From Phycisphaerae bacterium (GTDB taxonomy: Bacteria > Planctomycetota > Phycisphaerae > UBA1845 > UTPLA1), in assembly GCA_019636475.1 (NCBI GenBank), contig JAHBXN010000001.1:186001-250000 (forward strand): a DNA stretch of 64,000 nucleotides, written 5' to 3'. Shown in pieces: positions 16,745-24,124 of the stretch. The position numbers and the translations under genes are program-made. Each line of letters starts with the position of its first letter. Position 1 is the first letter of the stretch. The notes under the pieces were generated by a model. The model searched no databases and was not told where the DNA came from. It saw nothing but the letters and a program-made list of their open reading frames with translations.

Positions 16745-17149
16745 ATGGTTGCAAAAGAGATTGAAGCAAAGAAGGATGCAAACAAGAAGACCCAGTGCAC
16801 CGAGCCTAGCGTGGTGCGGCGGTATTCGCCGGCAGTCGACATTTTCGAAGAGCCTGATGCGATGGTGCTGGTCGCAGATGTGCCCGGAGCGACTCCCGAC
16901 GGCGTGGATATCCAGTTCGAACGTGGCAATCTGACGATTGAAGCGGCCGTCCGGCCTCGGCGCGAAGACGCCAGGACGCGCTACCTGCTTCGCGAATATG
17001 GTGTCGGCAACTATCGACGGACCTTTGAAGTGAATGAACAGGTCGATGTGAGCAAGATCACCGCCAAGCTGGAGAACGGCGTGCTGACAATCACCATGCC
17101 GAAGGCAGAGGCCGTTCGACCGAAAAAGATCGCGGTCAAGGGAATGTAA
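16745..17149 (+). CDS. Small heat-shock protein Hsp20 (second of three)
   Basis: This 134-residue Hsp20 has a short, Lys-rich N-terminal arm (VAKEIEAKKDANKKTQ) and an alpha-crystallin domain from about residue 25 to 125. Markers are SPAVDIFEEPDAMVLVADVP, YRRTFEVNEQVDVSKITAKL and ENGVLTITMPKAEA, then a C-terminal K-I-A-V tail. The gap after GGAGG (16731-16735) fits the ATG at 16745 better (9 nt) than the one at 16739 (3 nt). It is clearly diverged from its two neighbours, so this is an old family expansion rather than a recent duplication. It likely shares an mRNA with the first Hsp20 gene. Confidence 0.92.
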   Translation: MVAKEIEAKKDANKKTQCTEPSVVRRYSPAVDIFEEPDAMVLVADVPGATPDGVDIQFERGNLTIEAAVRPRREDARTRYLLREYGVGNYRRTFEVNEQVDVSKITAKLENGVLTITMPKAEAVRPKKIAVKGM

Positions 17150-17290
17150 ACCAGACCTTGAGCGAACGTCGCCGCTCGGCGAATTGCATCGTCGCCAGGG
17201 TGACAACATTGGACAGCTTCATTACGCCGGGAAGGTGGTCAGGGTGGGCAATACCGTCATGCCCGATCAACTGGAATGGAGGCTTTTGAC

Positions 17291-17779
17291 ATGAATCTGA
17301 TTCCATGGAAAACCAAGCGAGAAGAACGTGGCCTGTCGCGTCCCGAGTTTTCGCTCGCGCGGCTGCGAAGCGAGATGGACAACTTGTTTGATCGAATGAT
17401 CCGCGACCCGTTTGGCGCGGCGTTCGGAGACGAGACGGGTACCGAATTGTCATGGGGTCCTCAGATCGATCTTGCCGAGTCGGAAAAGGACGTCACCGTC
17501 ACCGCCGAACTTCCGGGCGTCGATCCGAAGGACGTTGAGATCAAGGTGACGGATAACGTGCTTACGATCAGCGGCGAAAAACGCCACGAGCGCGAAGAGA
17601 AGAAGCGAGACTACCACTACATCGAACGACAGCACGGTGCGTTCCATCGAAGCGTGGCCTTGCCCAGCAGCGTCGATTCGGAAAAAGTCGACGCCACCTT
17701 CAAAAACGGTGTCCTGACGATCACGCTCTCGAAGCGCCCTGACGCGCAAGCCCGGCGCATCACGATCAAACAGGGATAA
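17291..17779 (+). CDS. Small heat-shock protein Hsp20 (third of three)
   Basis: This 162-residue Hsp20 is the most canonical of the three. The N-terminal arm has LARLRSEMDNLFDRMIRDPF. The alpha-crystallin domain spans about residues 55-155 (PQIDLAESEKDVTVTAELPG, GAFHRSVALPSSVDSEKVDA, FKNGVLTITLSK), and a classical I-x-I motif ends the protein (RRITIKQG). The ATG at 17291 is 8 nt after GGAGG (17278-17282); the in-frame ATG at 17276 precedes that site and is rejected. The 141-bp gap from the second Hsp20 gene is long enough for its own promoter. Confidence 0.94.
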   Translation: MNLIPWKTKREERGLSRPEFSLARLRSEMDNLFDRMIRDPFGAAFGDETGTELSWGPQIDLAESEKDVTVTAELPGVDPKDVEIKVTDNVLTISGEKRHEREEKKRDYHYIERQHGAFHRSVALPSSVDSEKVDATFKNGVLTITLSKRPDAQARRITIKQG

Positions 17780-17969
17780 TCCGCCGCGCCGGCCGGGCTG
17801 AAAGCGCCTGTAAACTCGCAACGGCGTCCATCGCGCGATGCGGGAATTGCGCCCGCCTCTCGCGCGATCGGCGCCGATCGTCGGGTTCATCAGCTCATGC
17901 CGGCCTTCCGGAAGTTGCCAAGCCAGAGGGCGTCCGTTCAAATGCACCCTCGAACGGAGCCTGTATCCC

Positions 17970-19307
17970 ATGCTATTCGATTCCTCGCGACCATATACCT
18001 TTGATCGCGTCGTGCGGATGGTCCTCACGACGCTGGTTGCGCTGGGATTGTTTCTACTGCTGCGATATTTGTCGGACGTGCTCGTCCCGTTCGCGGTCGC
18101 CGCGGCGCTGGCCTATTTTCTGAATCCGCTCGTCACGGAACTCGAAAAACGAACGAAATCCCGCGCGTTTGCCGTAGGCTACACGTTTGCAGGCATCTTC
18201 ATCGTTGGTATGGCGATGATCGTCATCGCCGTGCCGATGGTGGCACACCAGTTCAGCCGATTCGACCACGATATTCGCAAGCTCAGGGCTGATCTTACGT
18301 CCGCACTCATGCCGTCGCCCGCGCCAAATCTGCGTGCGAGCAGGGCGCAGAATCAACCGGTTTCCGTCACATCCGAGGCGACCAGTCAACCAACGTCCCA
18401 GTCAACAACCGTCGCGGTAAAGTCCACGCTCGGCCTGCAAGAGCTGTGGGAAGGCTGGGCGGATTATCTGAATGATGCTGAATCGCAGCCGCGCTCCGTT
18501 CGCCTGGAGCGCCTACTGGCTCATGTCGAGGGCACGCCGGTCGGCACCGTGTTGGCCGATGCAATGGAGTTCGTGAAGACGACGGAATTTCGCTCGCTGG
18601 TCTTGGACCTCGCCAGCCGACTGGCCGTCGGCGGCATCACGGTAATCAACGTGTTCGTGGAGTTGTTGCTTGGCGCGACGGTGATCGTTGTCATTCTGCT
18701 GTATCTGCTTTTCATGCTGCTGGATTTTCCGACTTACCTGGCAACGTGGAAGTCCTTTCTGCCACCTGACTTTCGCTCGGACGTCATCGAATTCTTTCGG
18801 GAATTCGAAGCGGTGCTTCGTCGCTATTTTCGCGGGCAGTTCGTGATCGCAGCGATCTCGGGGGTGCTCTATGCCGTCGCCTTTTCGATGATCAATCTGC
18901 CGATGGCCGTGCCGTTCGGACTGATCATCGGGCTGCTGACGATGGTTCCGTACCTGCCGATGATCGCCCTGATTCCCGGGGCGATGCTGGCGGTCATGCG
19001 ATCGCTTGGCGGGGACAGCAGCCTGATCTCTTCGTTCATGTGGCTGGGCATCGCATTTGCCGGTGTGCAGATCATTCAGGAAGGTTTGATCGCGCCGCGC
19101 GTGATGGGTAAGGCAACCGGTCTGAGTCCGGTTGCGATCATTCTCGGATTGCTGATCTGTTCCAAACTGCTCGGCTTTCTCGGTCTGATACTCGCCATTC
19201 CAATTACATGCCTCGCAATCACCTATTATCGCAAGTTCGTCCTCCGACACGTTGACGTGGCAGCGGCGGCGACCGACGATGCAGAGAGCAGCACCGGCGC
19301 GGCCTGA
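17970..19307 (+). CDS. AI-2E (PerM/UPF0118) family membrane transporter
   Basis: This 445-residue inner-membrane protein has about 8 transmembrane helices, in the AI-2E/PerM family, whose members export autoinducer-2, act in Na+/H+ exchange or have unknown cargo. The first helix pair (VLTTLVALGLFLLLRYLS, FAVAAALAYFLNPLV) and the C-terminal block (VPFGLIIGLLTMVPYLPMIA to LLICSKLLGFLGLILAIPIT) are characteristic. A polar loop of about 100 residues after the third helix contains a Thr/Ser/Gln-rich stretch and is longer than usual. The ATG at 17970 is chosen; the open frame extends upstream to 17838 without family similarity. The cargo cannot be predicted. Confidence 0.85.
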   Translation: MLFDSSRPYTFDRVVRMVLTTLVALGLFLLLRYLSDVLVPFAVAAALAYFLNPLVTELEKRTKSRAFAVGYTFAGIFIVGMAMIVIAVPMVAHQFSRFDHDIRKLRADLTSALMPSPAPNLRASRAQNQPVSVTSEATSQPTSQSTTVAVKSTLGLQELWEGWADYLNDAESQPRSVRLERLLAHVEGTPVGTVLADAMEFVKTTEFRSLVLDLASRLAVGGITVINVFVELLLGATVIVVILLYLLFMLLDFPTYLATWKSFLPPDFRSDVIEFFREFEAVLRRYFRGQFVIAAISGVLYAVAFSMINLPMAVPFGLIIGLLTMVPYLPMIALIPGAMLAVMRSLGGDSSLISSFMWLGIAFAGVQIIQEGLIAPRVMGKATGLSPVAIILGLLICSKLLGFLGLILAIPITCLAITYYRKFVLRHVDVAAAATDDAESSTGAA

Positions 19308-19354
19308 TCGCTTGATCCGCCCCGGTTTCGTTCCAACAAAAGGAGGCGCTTCGC

Positions 19355-20848
19355 ATGTCAGACCATGGTCGAAAACAAGTCGCCGCGCTGGAGCCGCAGG
19401 TCGTCTGGAGTATCTTTGCCGAGATGACGGCCATACCGCGCCCATCCAAGCAGGAGGACAAGATTCGCGAACATGTGAAGCAGTTCGCCACACGTCATGG
19501 CCTTGCAGTGAAACAGGAGCCGATTGGGAACCTTGTCATCTCGGCGCCCGCGACGCCCGGCCGCGAGGCGGCGGCGCTGACGGTTCTGCAGGCGCATCTC
19601 GACATGGTGTGCGAGAAGAACCGCGACACAAAGTTTGACTGGGAACAGGACCCACTCCCGGTAAAGGTCGACACGGACAAAAAAACCGGCAAGGCAATCG
19701 TCGTTTCCGAGGGTACCACCCTCGGCGCGGACAACGGCATCGGCGTCGCGATGGCACTGGCAGTCGCGGCATCGAAGGACGTGTCGCACGGACCACTGGA
19801 AATCCTTCTGACAATCGACGAAGAAGCGGGCATGAGCGGAGCCAAAGCGCTCACCCCAGAGTCGTTCAGGGGGCGGCGATTGATCAACCTCGACTCCGAG
19901 GAGGACGACGCCCTCTATATCGGCTGCGCCGGAGGATGTGACACGAATCTGACATGGAAGTTCGCGGCCAGCCCGGCAGAGTCTTCGTCCGAAGTGTGCC
20001 GATTGGTGGTGGAGGGACTTCGCGGCGGGCACTCCGGCTGCGACATTCACGAAGGTCGGGCCAACGCGATCCGCCTGTTGGCTCGGACGCTCACCGGAAC
20101 AAACATCGCCGGAATCCGCCTCGGTGAAGTCGTCGGCGGCAGCAAGCGTAATGCCATTCCGCGTGAAGCTCATGCCCTGGTCTCGGGGGCAACAGGCTTG
20201 CGCAAAGCGCTCGAAGAGGCCGCGAAGATTGTCCGGGACGAGTGCGCGGCCGAATCGTTCGAGCCAGACATCAGGATTTGTGTCGAACACGTGCCGCGCG
20301 GCGATGCGGGCGACTTTGTCCCGGCGAACGATTCACGACGTCTGCTTCAGGCAATCGTAGCACTTCCGTCAGGCGTGATTGCCATGCATCCGCGCGTACC
20401 GGGGCTGGTGCAGACTTCAAATAACATCTCCACGATCGAATTCCGCTCCGGAGAAAAGGAAGCGAGCTACATTGTCGGATTGCTCTCTCGAAGCTCGTCC
20501 GACTCGATGCTCGAATTCACGAAGTGCCAGCTTGCGTCAATCGGCAGACTCTCAGGGGCGGAAATCACCAACGCCAATCAGTACCCCGGCTGGGAACCGA
20601 ACCCCGATTCGCCACTGCTCGCCACCTGCAAGCGGATTTACGAACACTTGTTTCAGACGCCACCAAAGGTGTCCGCGATTCATGCGGGATTGGAAACCGG
20701 AATCATCGGCAAGCTCGTCGGCAATGTGGACATGGTGTCGCTCGGGCCGACGATTCAAGGCGCACACAGCCCCGAAGAACGTGTTTTCATCGAGTCAGTC
20801 GGGAAGTCCTGGAAACTGCTGACGGCCATTTTGAAAGAACTGAACTGA
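19355..20848 (+). CDS. pepD: Aminoacyl-histidine dipeptidase (peptidase D, M20C)
   Basis: This 497-residue cytoplasmic di-zinc dipeptidase of family M20C hydrolyses Xaa-His and many other dipeptides. The metal and catalytic residues are visible: His81 and Asp83 (QAHLDMVCEKN), Asp126 (LGADNGIGVA), the general base Glu156 with Glu157 (TIDEEAGMSGA), Asp180 (LINLDSEE) and the late His in IQGAHSPEERV. The lid-domain segment GLRGGHSGCDIHEGRANA is also typical. The length is normal for PepD. An AAAGGAGG site lies about 9 nt before the ATG at 19355. It follows the transporter gene after 47 bp and may be co-transcribed. Confidence 0.94.
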   Translation: MSDHGRKQVAALEPQVVWSIFAEMTAIPRPSKQEDKIREHVKQFATRHGLAVKQEPIGNLVISAPATPGREAAALTVLQAHLDMVCEKNRDTKFDWEQDPLPVKVDTDKKTGKAIVVSEGTTLGADNGIGVAMALAVAASKDVSHGPLEILLTIDEEAGMSGAKALTPESFRGRRLINLDSEEDDALYIGCAGGCDTNLTWKFAASPAESSSEVCRLVVEGLRGGHSGCDIHEGRANAIRLLARTLTGTNIAGIRLGEVVGGSKRNAIPREAHALVSGATGLRKALEEAAKIVRDECAAESFEPDIRICVEHVPRGDAGDFVPANDSRRLLQAIVALPSGVIAMHPRVPGLVQTSNNISTIEFRSGEKEASYIVGLLSRSSSDSMLEFTKCQLASIGRLSGAEITNANQYPGWEPNPDSPLLATCKRIYEHLFQTPPKVSAIHAGLETGIIGKLVGNVDMVSLGPTIQGAHSPEERVFIESVGKSWKLLTAILKELN

Positions 20849-20895
20849 ACTGAACTACCGACGCGACGCCTGACTATCACAAACCCGGCGTTCAG

Positions 20896-21990
20896 TCACT
20901 CCTCATCGGTCGGCCGGTCCGAGTCTCGCGGAGCCTGGCCTCTTGGCCCGCGCCAACGGGGCTCATCGTCGTGTCGGGATCGATCGTTGTCGCCCGCGCG
21001 GTCTCCCGGCTCGCGCCGATCGCCACGAATTCGAGGGCCGCGACCATCGGGCCGGAAGAACGGATCGTCGGCGCCTTCCTTGATAATCTGCTGTAGGCGA
21101 TGCGCCGAGACCTCCTCGATTCGGCTGCGTTCGGTTTGCAGTTCAATTCGCTGGCGTTCGAGCTGCTCCGACAACATGCGAAGCCGCGCCTCTCGACGCT
21201 CAAGTCGAATGTCAATCTGACGTCGAACGCGTTCGGCCATCGCCTGTTCCAGTTCAGCGCGCCTCGGGGACGACTCGTCCAGCGATTGATACTCCATGCT
21301 GAGCTTTCGCAACTGAAGCTCAAGGCGAATGTCCTCGAGCACCGTCGCCGCAAGCGCCGGATCGTGCTCTCGAAGAATGACGTACTCGCGAAGAGGTGGA
21401 TAGAACTTACCCATCGCCCGATCGAATCGTTCGGGATGACGTTCTCGCCATTCCGACATTCGCCGGAAGAATTCGGGCATTTCCTCGCGGATGATCGACT
21501 CCAGCGCTTCCTTCACATCCGGTGGCAGCGGCGGTGCAAAGCGTTCACGCATGCCGTCGGGCCCCATCGGTCCCGGCCTTGGCGGCCTGCCTCCGTCCTC
21601 GTCCGAATCCGGATGAGGTGGCCGCATCCACCGCCGCTCGCGCATGTCACGATCGCCCTCGCCCCCCTGCCCCCGGTCCATCTCTCGACCGTCACGTGAG
21701 CCTCTGCCCCGCCTCGGCTGGTCAGCCGAGCCGTCATCGCTCGACCCCGCGTCGCGCCGCGGCCTGCGCGGCCGATCAACGGCCGGCCCGCCAAGCGGCG
21801 GACGGTCGGCATTGCCGTCGTGCTGTTCGACCTTCCTGCCGTCGGGCTGTGTGGTCGCATTGTCGGCTTTCGGTGGGTCGTCGGCCGAAACAACTCGCAT
21901 CGAGCCGGATGCCAAAAGCAGAAACATCACACCGAAAAGCGCCAAGCAAACGAAACCCTTGCGAATTCGGACGCAACTGTACTCCGTCAT
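20896..21990 (-). CDS. Secreted/anchored Arg-Asp-rich coiled-coil protein in an ECF operon
   Basis: This 364-residue protein has an N-terminal signal or anchor (CLALFGVMFLLLASGSMRVV, about residues 15-34). A ~120-residue disordered stretch rich in Arg, Asp, Gly and Pro follows, then a helical region from about residue 155 to 325. That helical part has segments such as PPDVKEALESIIREEMPEFF and LRMLSEQLERQRIELQTERS and looks like a coiled coil. It ends in another Arg/Asp-rich tail. The gene overlaps the anti-sigma gene (ATGA, 21987-21990), so it is the third member of the sigma/anti-sigma unit. It resembles helical periplasmic proteins (Spy/CpxP, CnrX type) only in general layout. The function is unknown. 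Confidence 0.65.
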   Translation of the reverse strand: MTEYSCVRIRKGFVCLALFGVMFLLLASGSMRVVSADDPPKADNATTQPDGRKVEQHDGNADRPPLGGPAVDRPRRPRRDAGSSDDGSADQPRRGRGSRDGREMDRGQGGEGDRDMRERRWMRPPHPDSDEDGGRPPRPGPMGPDGMRERFAPPLPPDVKEALESIIREEMPEFFRRMSEWRERHPERFDRAMGKFYPPLREYVILREHDPALAATVLEDIRLELQLRKLSMEYQSLDESSPRRAELEQAMAERVRRQIDIRLERREARLRMLSEQLERQRIELQTERSRIEEVSAHRLQQIIKEGADDPFFRPDGRGPRIRGDRREPGDRAGDNDRSRHDDEPRWRGPRGQAPRDSDRPTDEE

Positions 21991-22523
21991 GAAATCTCTC
22001 CAGATCGCTTCGATCGCGCTGTCGAATCAAGCATCGCGCCGGTCCGATCGGTCGCACCGTCCGATTCCGGCCAATCCCCGAACGCTTCCTCGAAAGCGCG
22101 GTAGAACGACACGTCATCGATCGCCCACGCATCGGTTCCGGCCAGCTCCTCCAGATCGGACAGCCGATCCCCCGACGCCGACAACACCTTCACCAAGGCG
22201 CCCATCTCGGCTTCAATCGCCGCATCCCGGTCGGCAAGCAGAATCGCATCATCCGTTGATGGCGAGAAGGCAGATGAGAAATAGGCCACGCCGACGCAGA
22301 TCGCCAGCACTGCCGCCGCCGCCATCGAACCGTGCCACGGCCGGAGCCGGTTAAGCCACGCGGATTCGAGACGCCGCGACGCATCGGCTGCGGCAAGCTC
22401 GGAGCGGACCGCGCGTTTCACCTCTTCAAGCCGGTGACTGAAAGACAGGGGGACTTCGAATCGGGAGAGCCATGCTTCCGACTCATCAATCTCCATCAGC
22501 AATTTGCGGTCTGACTCATTCAT
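21987..22523 (-). CDS. Membrane anti-sigma factor of the second ECF system
   Basis: This 178-residue protein is encoded 7 bp after the sigma factor gene. The cytoplasmic N-terminal part (about residues 1-60, with WLSRFEVPLSFSHRLEEVKRA and AAADASRRLESAWLNRLRPW) is helical and could clamp the sigma factor. A transmembrane helix follows at about 66-85 (SMAAAAVLAICVGVAYFSSA). The ~90-residue outer part is acidic and ends with WAIDDVSFYRAFEEAFGDWP. No zinc-binding His/Cys motif is present. The assignment as anti-sigma factor rests on position, topology and size rather than a clear family signature. The stop overlaps the next start, implying translational coupling. Confidence 0.65.
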   Translation of the reverse strand: MNESDRKLLMEIDESEAWLSRFEVPLSFSHRLEEVKRAVRSELAAADASRRLESAWLNRLRPWHGSMAAAAVLAICVGVAYFSSAFSPSTDDAILLADRDAAIEAEMGALVKVLSASGDRLSDLEELAGTDAWAIDDVSFYRAFEEAFGDWPESDGATDRTGAMLDSTARSKRSGEIS

Positions 22524-22530
22524 GGTAGTG

Positions 22531-23187
22531 TCAACCTCCGGACATCGCCTTCCTGCCCGCTGCCGCTCGTCGGCTTCTCCCCTCGTCGGTGAGCCATTCG
22601 CGCAACCGGGCGAGCCCGCGATGAGATCGCGCCAGCGCCGTCCCGAGGGGAATGCCCGTCACTTCGGAGATTTCCTTAAATGACAACTGCGAAAAATGGC
22701 GGAGCATGACAACCTCACGCTCTGCTTCCGGCATCTCCTGGAGGGCTGCGTTCAATGCGTCCATTTCCTCCTGATGTACCAGCCGGGCATCCACGTCTTC
22801 GACGGCGCTCTCCAACTCGCTCAGCCGCGCTGCTCCTCCCAGACTCTGATCCGGCGTTCTGGAAGCCGAGTCGCCCTCGCCGGCATGGTTCCGCAATCGC
22901 CTGGTTCGGCGAATACGATCCCGGGCCAGATTCGCCGCGATTCGAAACAGCCAGGGCTCAAACCTGCCGTCGTGCCGATACGCCGGGAGCATTCTTACCA
23001 CCCGCAGGAATACCTCCTGAACCAGATCCTCGGAGTCCTGCCGCGAACCGGTCATCCGGTAGAGGAATCCGGCAACGCGCGAACCAAAGCAGTCAATAAG
23101 GCGATCAAACGCGGCAGCCTCCCCGCGTTGTGCGCCTCGAATGACTTCCGACAAGGCTGCGTCGTCCATTCGCTCCTCGATTGGCAT
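22531..23187 (-). CDS. ECF-type RNA polymerase sigma factor (second system)
   Basis: This 218-residue ECF sigma factor has region 2 at about residues 25-95 (FGSRVAGFLYRMTGSRQDSE, DLVQEVFLRVVRMLPAYRHD, FEPWLFRIAANLARDRIRR). A linker rich in Ser/Asp/Glu follows, then region 4 (QEMPEAEREVVMLRHFSQLS, GIPLGTALARSHRGLARLRE). The R-x-H-R-G-L-x-R-L-R ending is typical of ECF -35 recognition helices. The start is either the ATG at 23187 or the one at 23169, which has GAGG 5 nt upstream; the difference is six residues. The gene begins an operon with the anti-sigma and coiled-coil genes. Confidence 0.9.
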   Translation of the reverse strand: MPIEERMDDAALSEVIRGAQRGEAAAFDRLIDCFGSRVAGFLYRMTGSRQDSEDLVQEVFLRVVRMLPAYRHDGRFEPWLFRIAANLARDRIRRTRRLRNHAGEGDSASRTPDQSLGGAARLSELESAVEDVDARLVHQEEMDALNAALQEMPEAEREVVMLRHFSQLSFKEISEVTGIPLGTALARSHRGLARLREWLTDEGRSRRAAAGRKAMSGG

Positions 23188-23376
23188 AACGCACGATCCG
23201 GCTTGAAATTGCAGCCAGGCACATTTCGCTGTGCGGCGGCCCCTCGGCTCCCGGGATCCGATTTCAGGCTTCAGAACCCGCCATGCTATCGGACGCCCCG
23301 ATACGTCCCGTTTCCGAAGCGCCGTCAGATGGCCGCCACTGGTACCGGGGCCGGCAATTCCCACCGCGAAATGCCC

Positions 23377-23405
23377 TTGATGGCACGACCATTATCCCCT
23401 ATATT
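23377..23405 (+). promoter_or_regulatory. Sigma-70-type promoter of rpmB
   Basis: TTGATG (23377-23382) and TATATT (23400-23405) are separated by an ideal 17 bp. The predicted start near 23412 leaves a leader of about 40 nt with a GAGGTG ribosome binding site before the ATG at 23451. Confidence 0.65.
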
Positions 23406-23450
23406 CGCCCGACTTGGAACTGTTTTGCCGTTCAATGATCGAGGTGTCTC

Positions 23451-23717
23451 ATGCCACGCGTGTGTTACTTCACCGGAAAGAAAACCAAAGCCGGCCGACA
23501 ATATGCCCACCGCGGTAAGGCCAAGTACCTGGGTGGCGTCGGCACCAAGGTAACCGGCAAGACCCACCGCACTTTCAAGCCGAATATCCAGAAGGTTCGC
23601 GCTCTGATTGATGGTCGGATTGTACGCCTGAAGGTCTCCGCCAAGGCAATTCGAATGGGCTTGATCGTCAAGCCGCCGAAGCGCACGTGGAAGCCCGAGG
23701 CAACCGCCGAAGCCTGA
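23451..23717 (+). CDS. rpmB: 50S ribosomal protein L28 (bL28)
   Basis: This 88-residue basic protein is a structural part of the large ribosomal subunit. The family opening MPRVCYFTGKKTKAGRQYAH and the TFKPNIQKVRALIDGRIVR segment are diagnostic. The Cys4 and the CYFTGKK region replace the usual four-cysteine zinc-type pattern, so this is a zinc-independent form. It has its own promoter (23377-23405) and terminator (23761-23795), so it is a monocistronic unit. The length is slightly above the typical 62-78 residues because of a Glu/Ala/Lys C-terminal tail. Confidence 0.95.
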   Translation: MPRVCYFTGKKTKAGRQYAHRGKAKYLGGVGTKVTGKTHRTFKPNIQKVRALIDGRIVRLKVSAKAIRMGLIVKPPKRTWKPEATAEA

Positions 23718-23760
23718 TTCCCGCCCGGCTTTACGCGCATACAAATCGATGATAATACAC

Positions 23761-23795
23761 GACGATGTCGAGCGAATCGGCATCGTCTTTTTTTT
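23761..23795 (+). terminator. Intrinsic terminator after rpmB
   Basis: GACGATG (23761-23767) pairs perfectly with CATCGTC (23781-23787) around a 13-nt loop, and eight Ts follow (23788-23795). It ends the rpmB message 15 nt before the gatC start codon, so gatC needs readthrough or another promoter. Confidence 0.8.
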
Positions 23796-23809
23796 GGGAA
23801 CGCTGTCTC

Positions 23810-24115
23810 ATGGAGACCGGAATCGACGAATCACAGGTGCGGCACATCGCCCATCTGGCGCGCCTGAAGCTCTCCGACGAGGAGATCACGCGGTACGGCG
23901 CACAGTTGTCAGCCATCGTGGGCTACATCGAAAAGCTCAACGAAGTGCCAACCGACGGCGTCGAACCGACGGCGCATCCCCTGCCCGTTTGTGACGTGCT
24001 CCGCGACGACGCGCCTCGGCCGTCGCTCGGCGCGGAACTCGCCCTGGCCAATGCCCCCGATTCCGCACCACCCTACTTCAAAGTGCCGAAGGTGTTGGAT
24101 CACATGGACGCATAG
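23810..24115 (+). CDS. gatC: Asp-tRNA(Asn)/Glu-tRNA(Gln) amidotransferase subunit C
   Basis: This 101-residue subunit wraps around and stabilises GatA in the GatCAB transamidosome, which makes Gln-tRNA(Gln) and/or Asn-tRNA(Asn). Family features are QVRHIAHLARLKLSDEEITR, the linking VEPTAHPLPVCDVLRDDAPR and the C-terminal YFKVPKVLDHM. The ATG at 23810 is preceded by GGGAA; an in-frame start at 23765 falls inside the rpmB terminator and is rejected. GatA follows after 9 bp. GatB is not in the window and is presumably elsewhere. Confidence 0.93.
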   Translation: METGIDESQVRHIAHLARLKLSDEEITRYGAQLSAIVGYIEKLNEVPTDGVEPTAHPLPVCDVLRDDAPRPSLGAELALANAPDSAPPYFKVPKVLDHMDA

Positions 24116-24124
24116 CGATTCGGA

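Noticed and set aside
16226-17209. A 327-codon minus-strand frame across two Hsp20 genes
   Set aside because: It crosses two well-supported plus-strand genes and their spacer; no start signal or domain.
18513-19493. A 326-codon minus-strand frame opposite the AI-2E-family transporter
   Set aside because: Antisense to a multi-helix membrane gene; very high His/Gln/Arg content and no domain.
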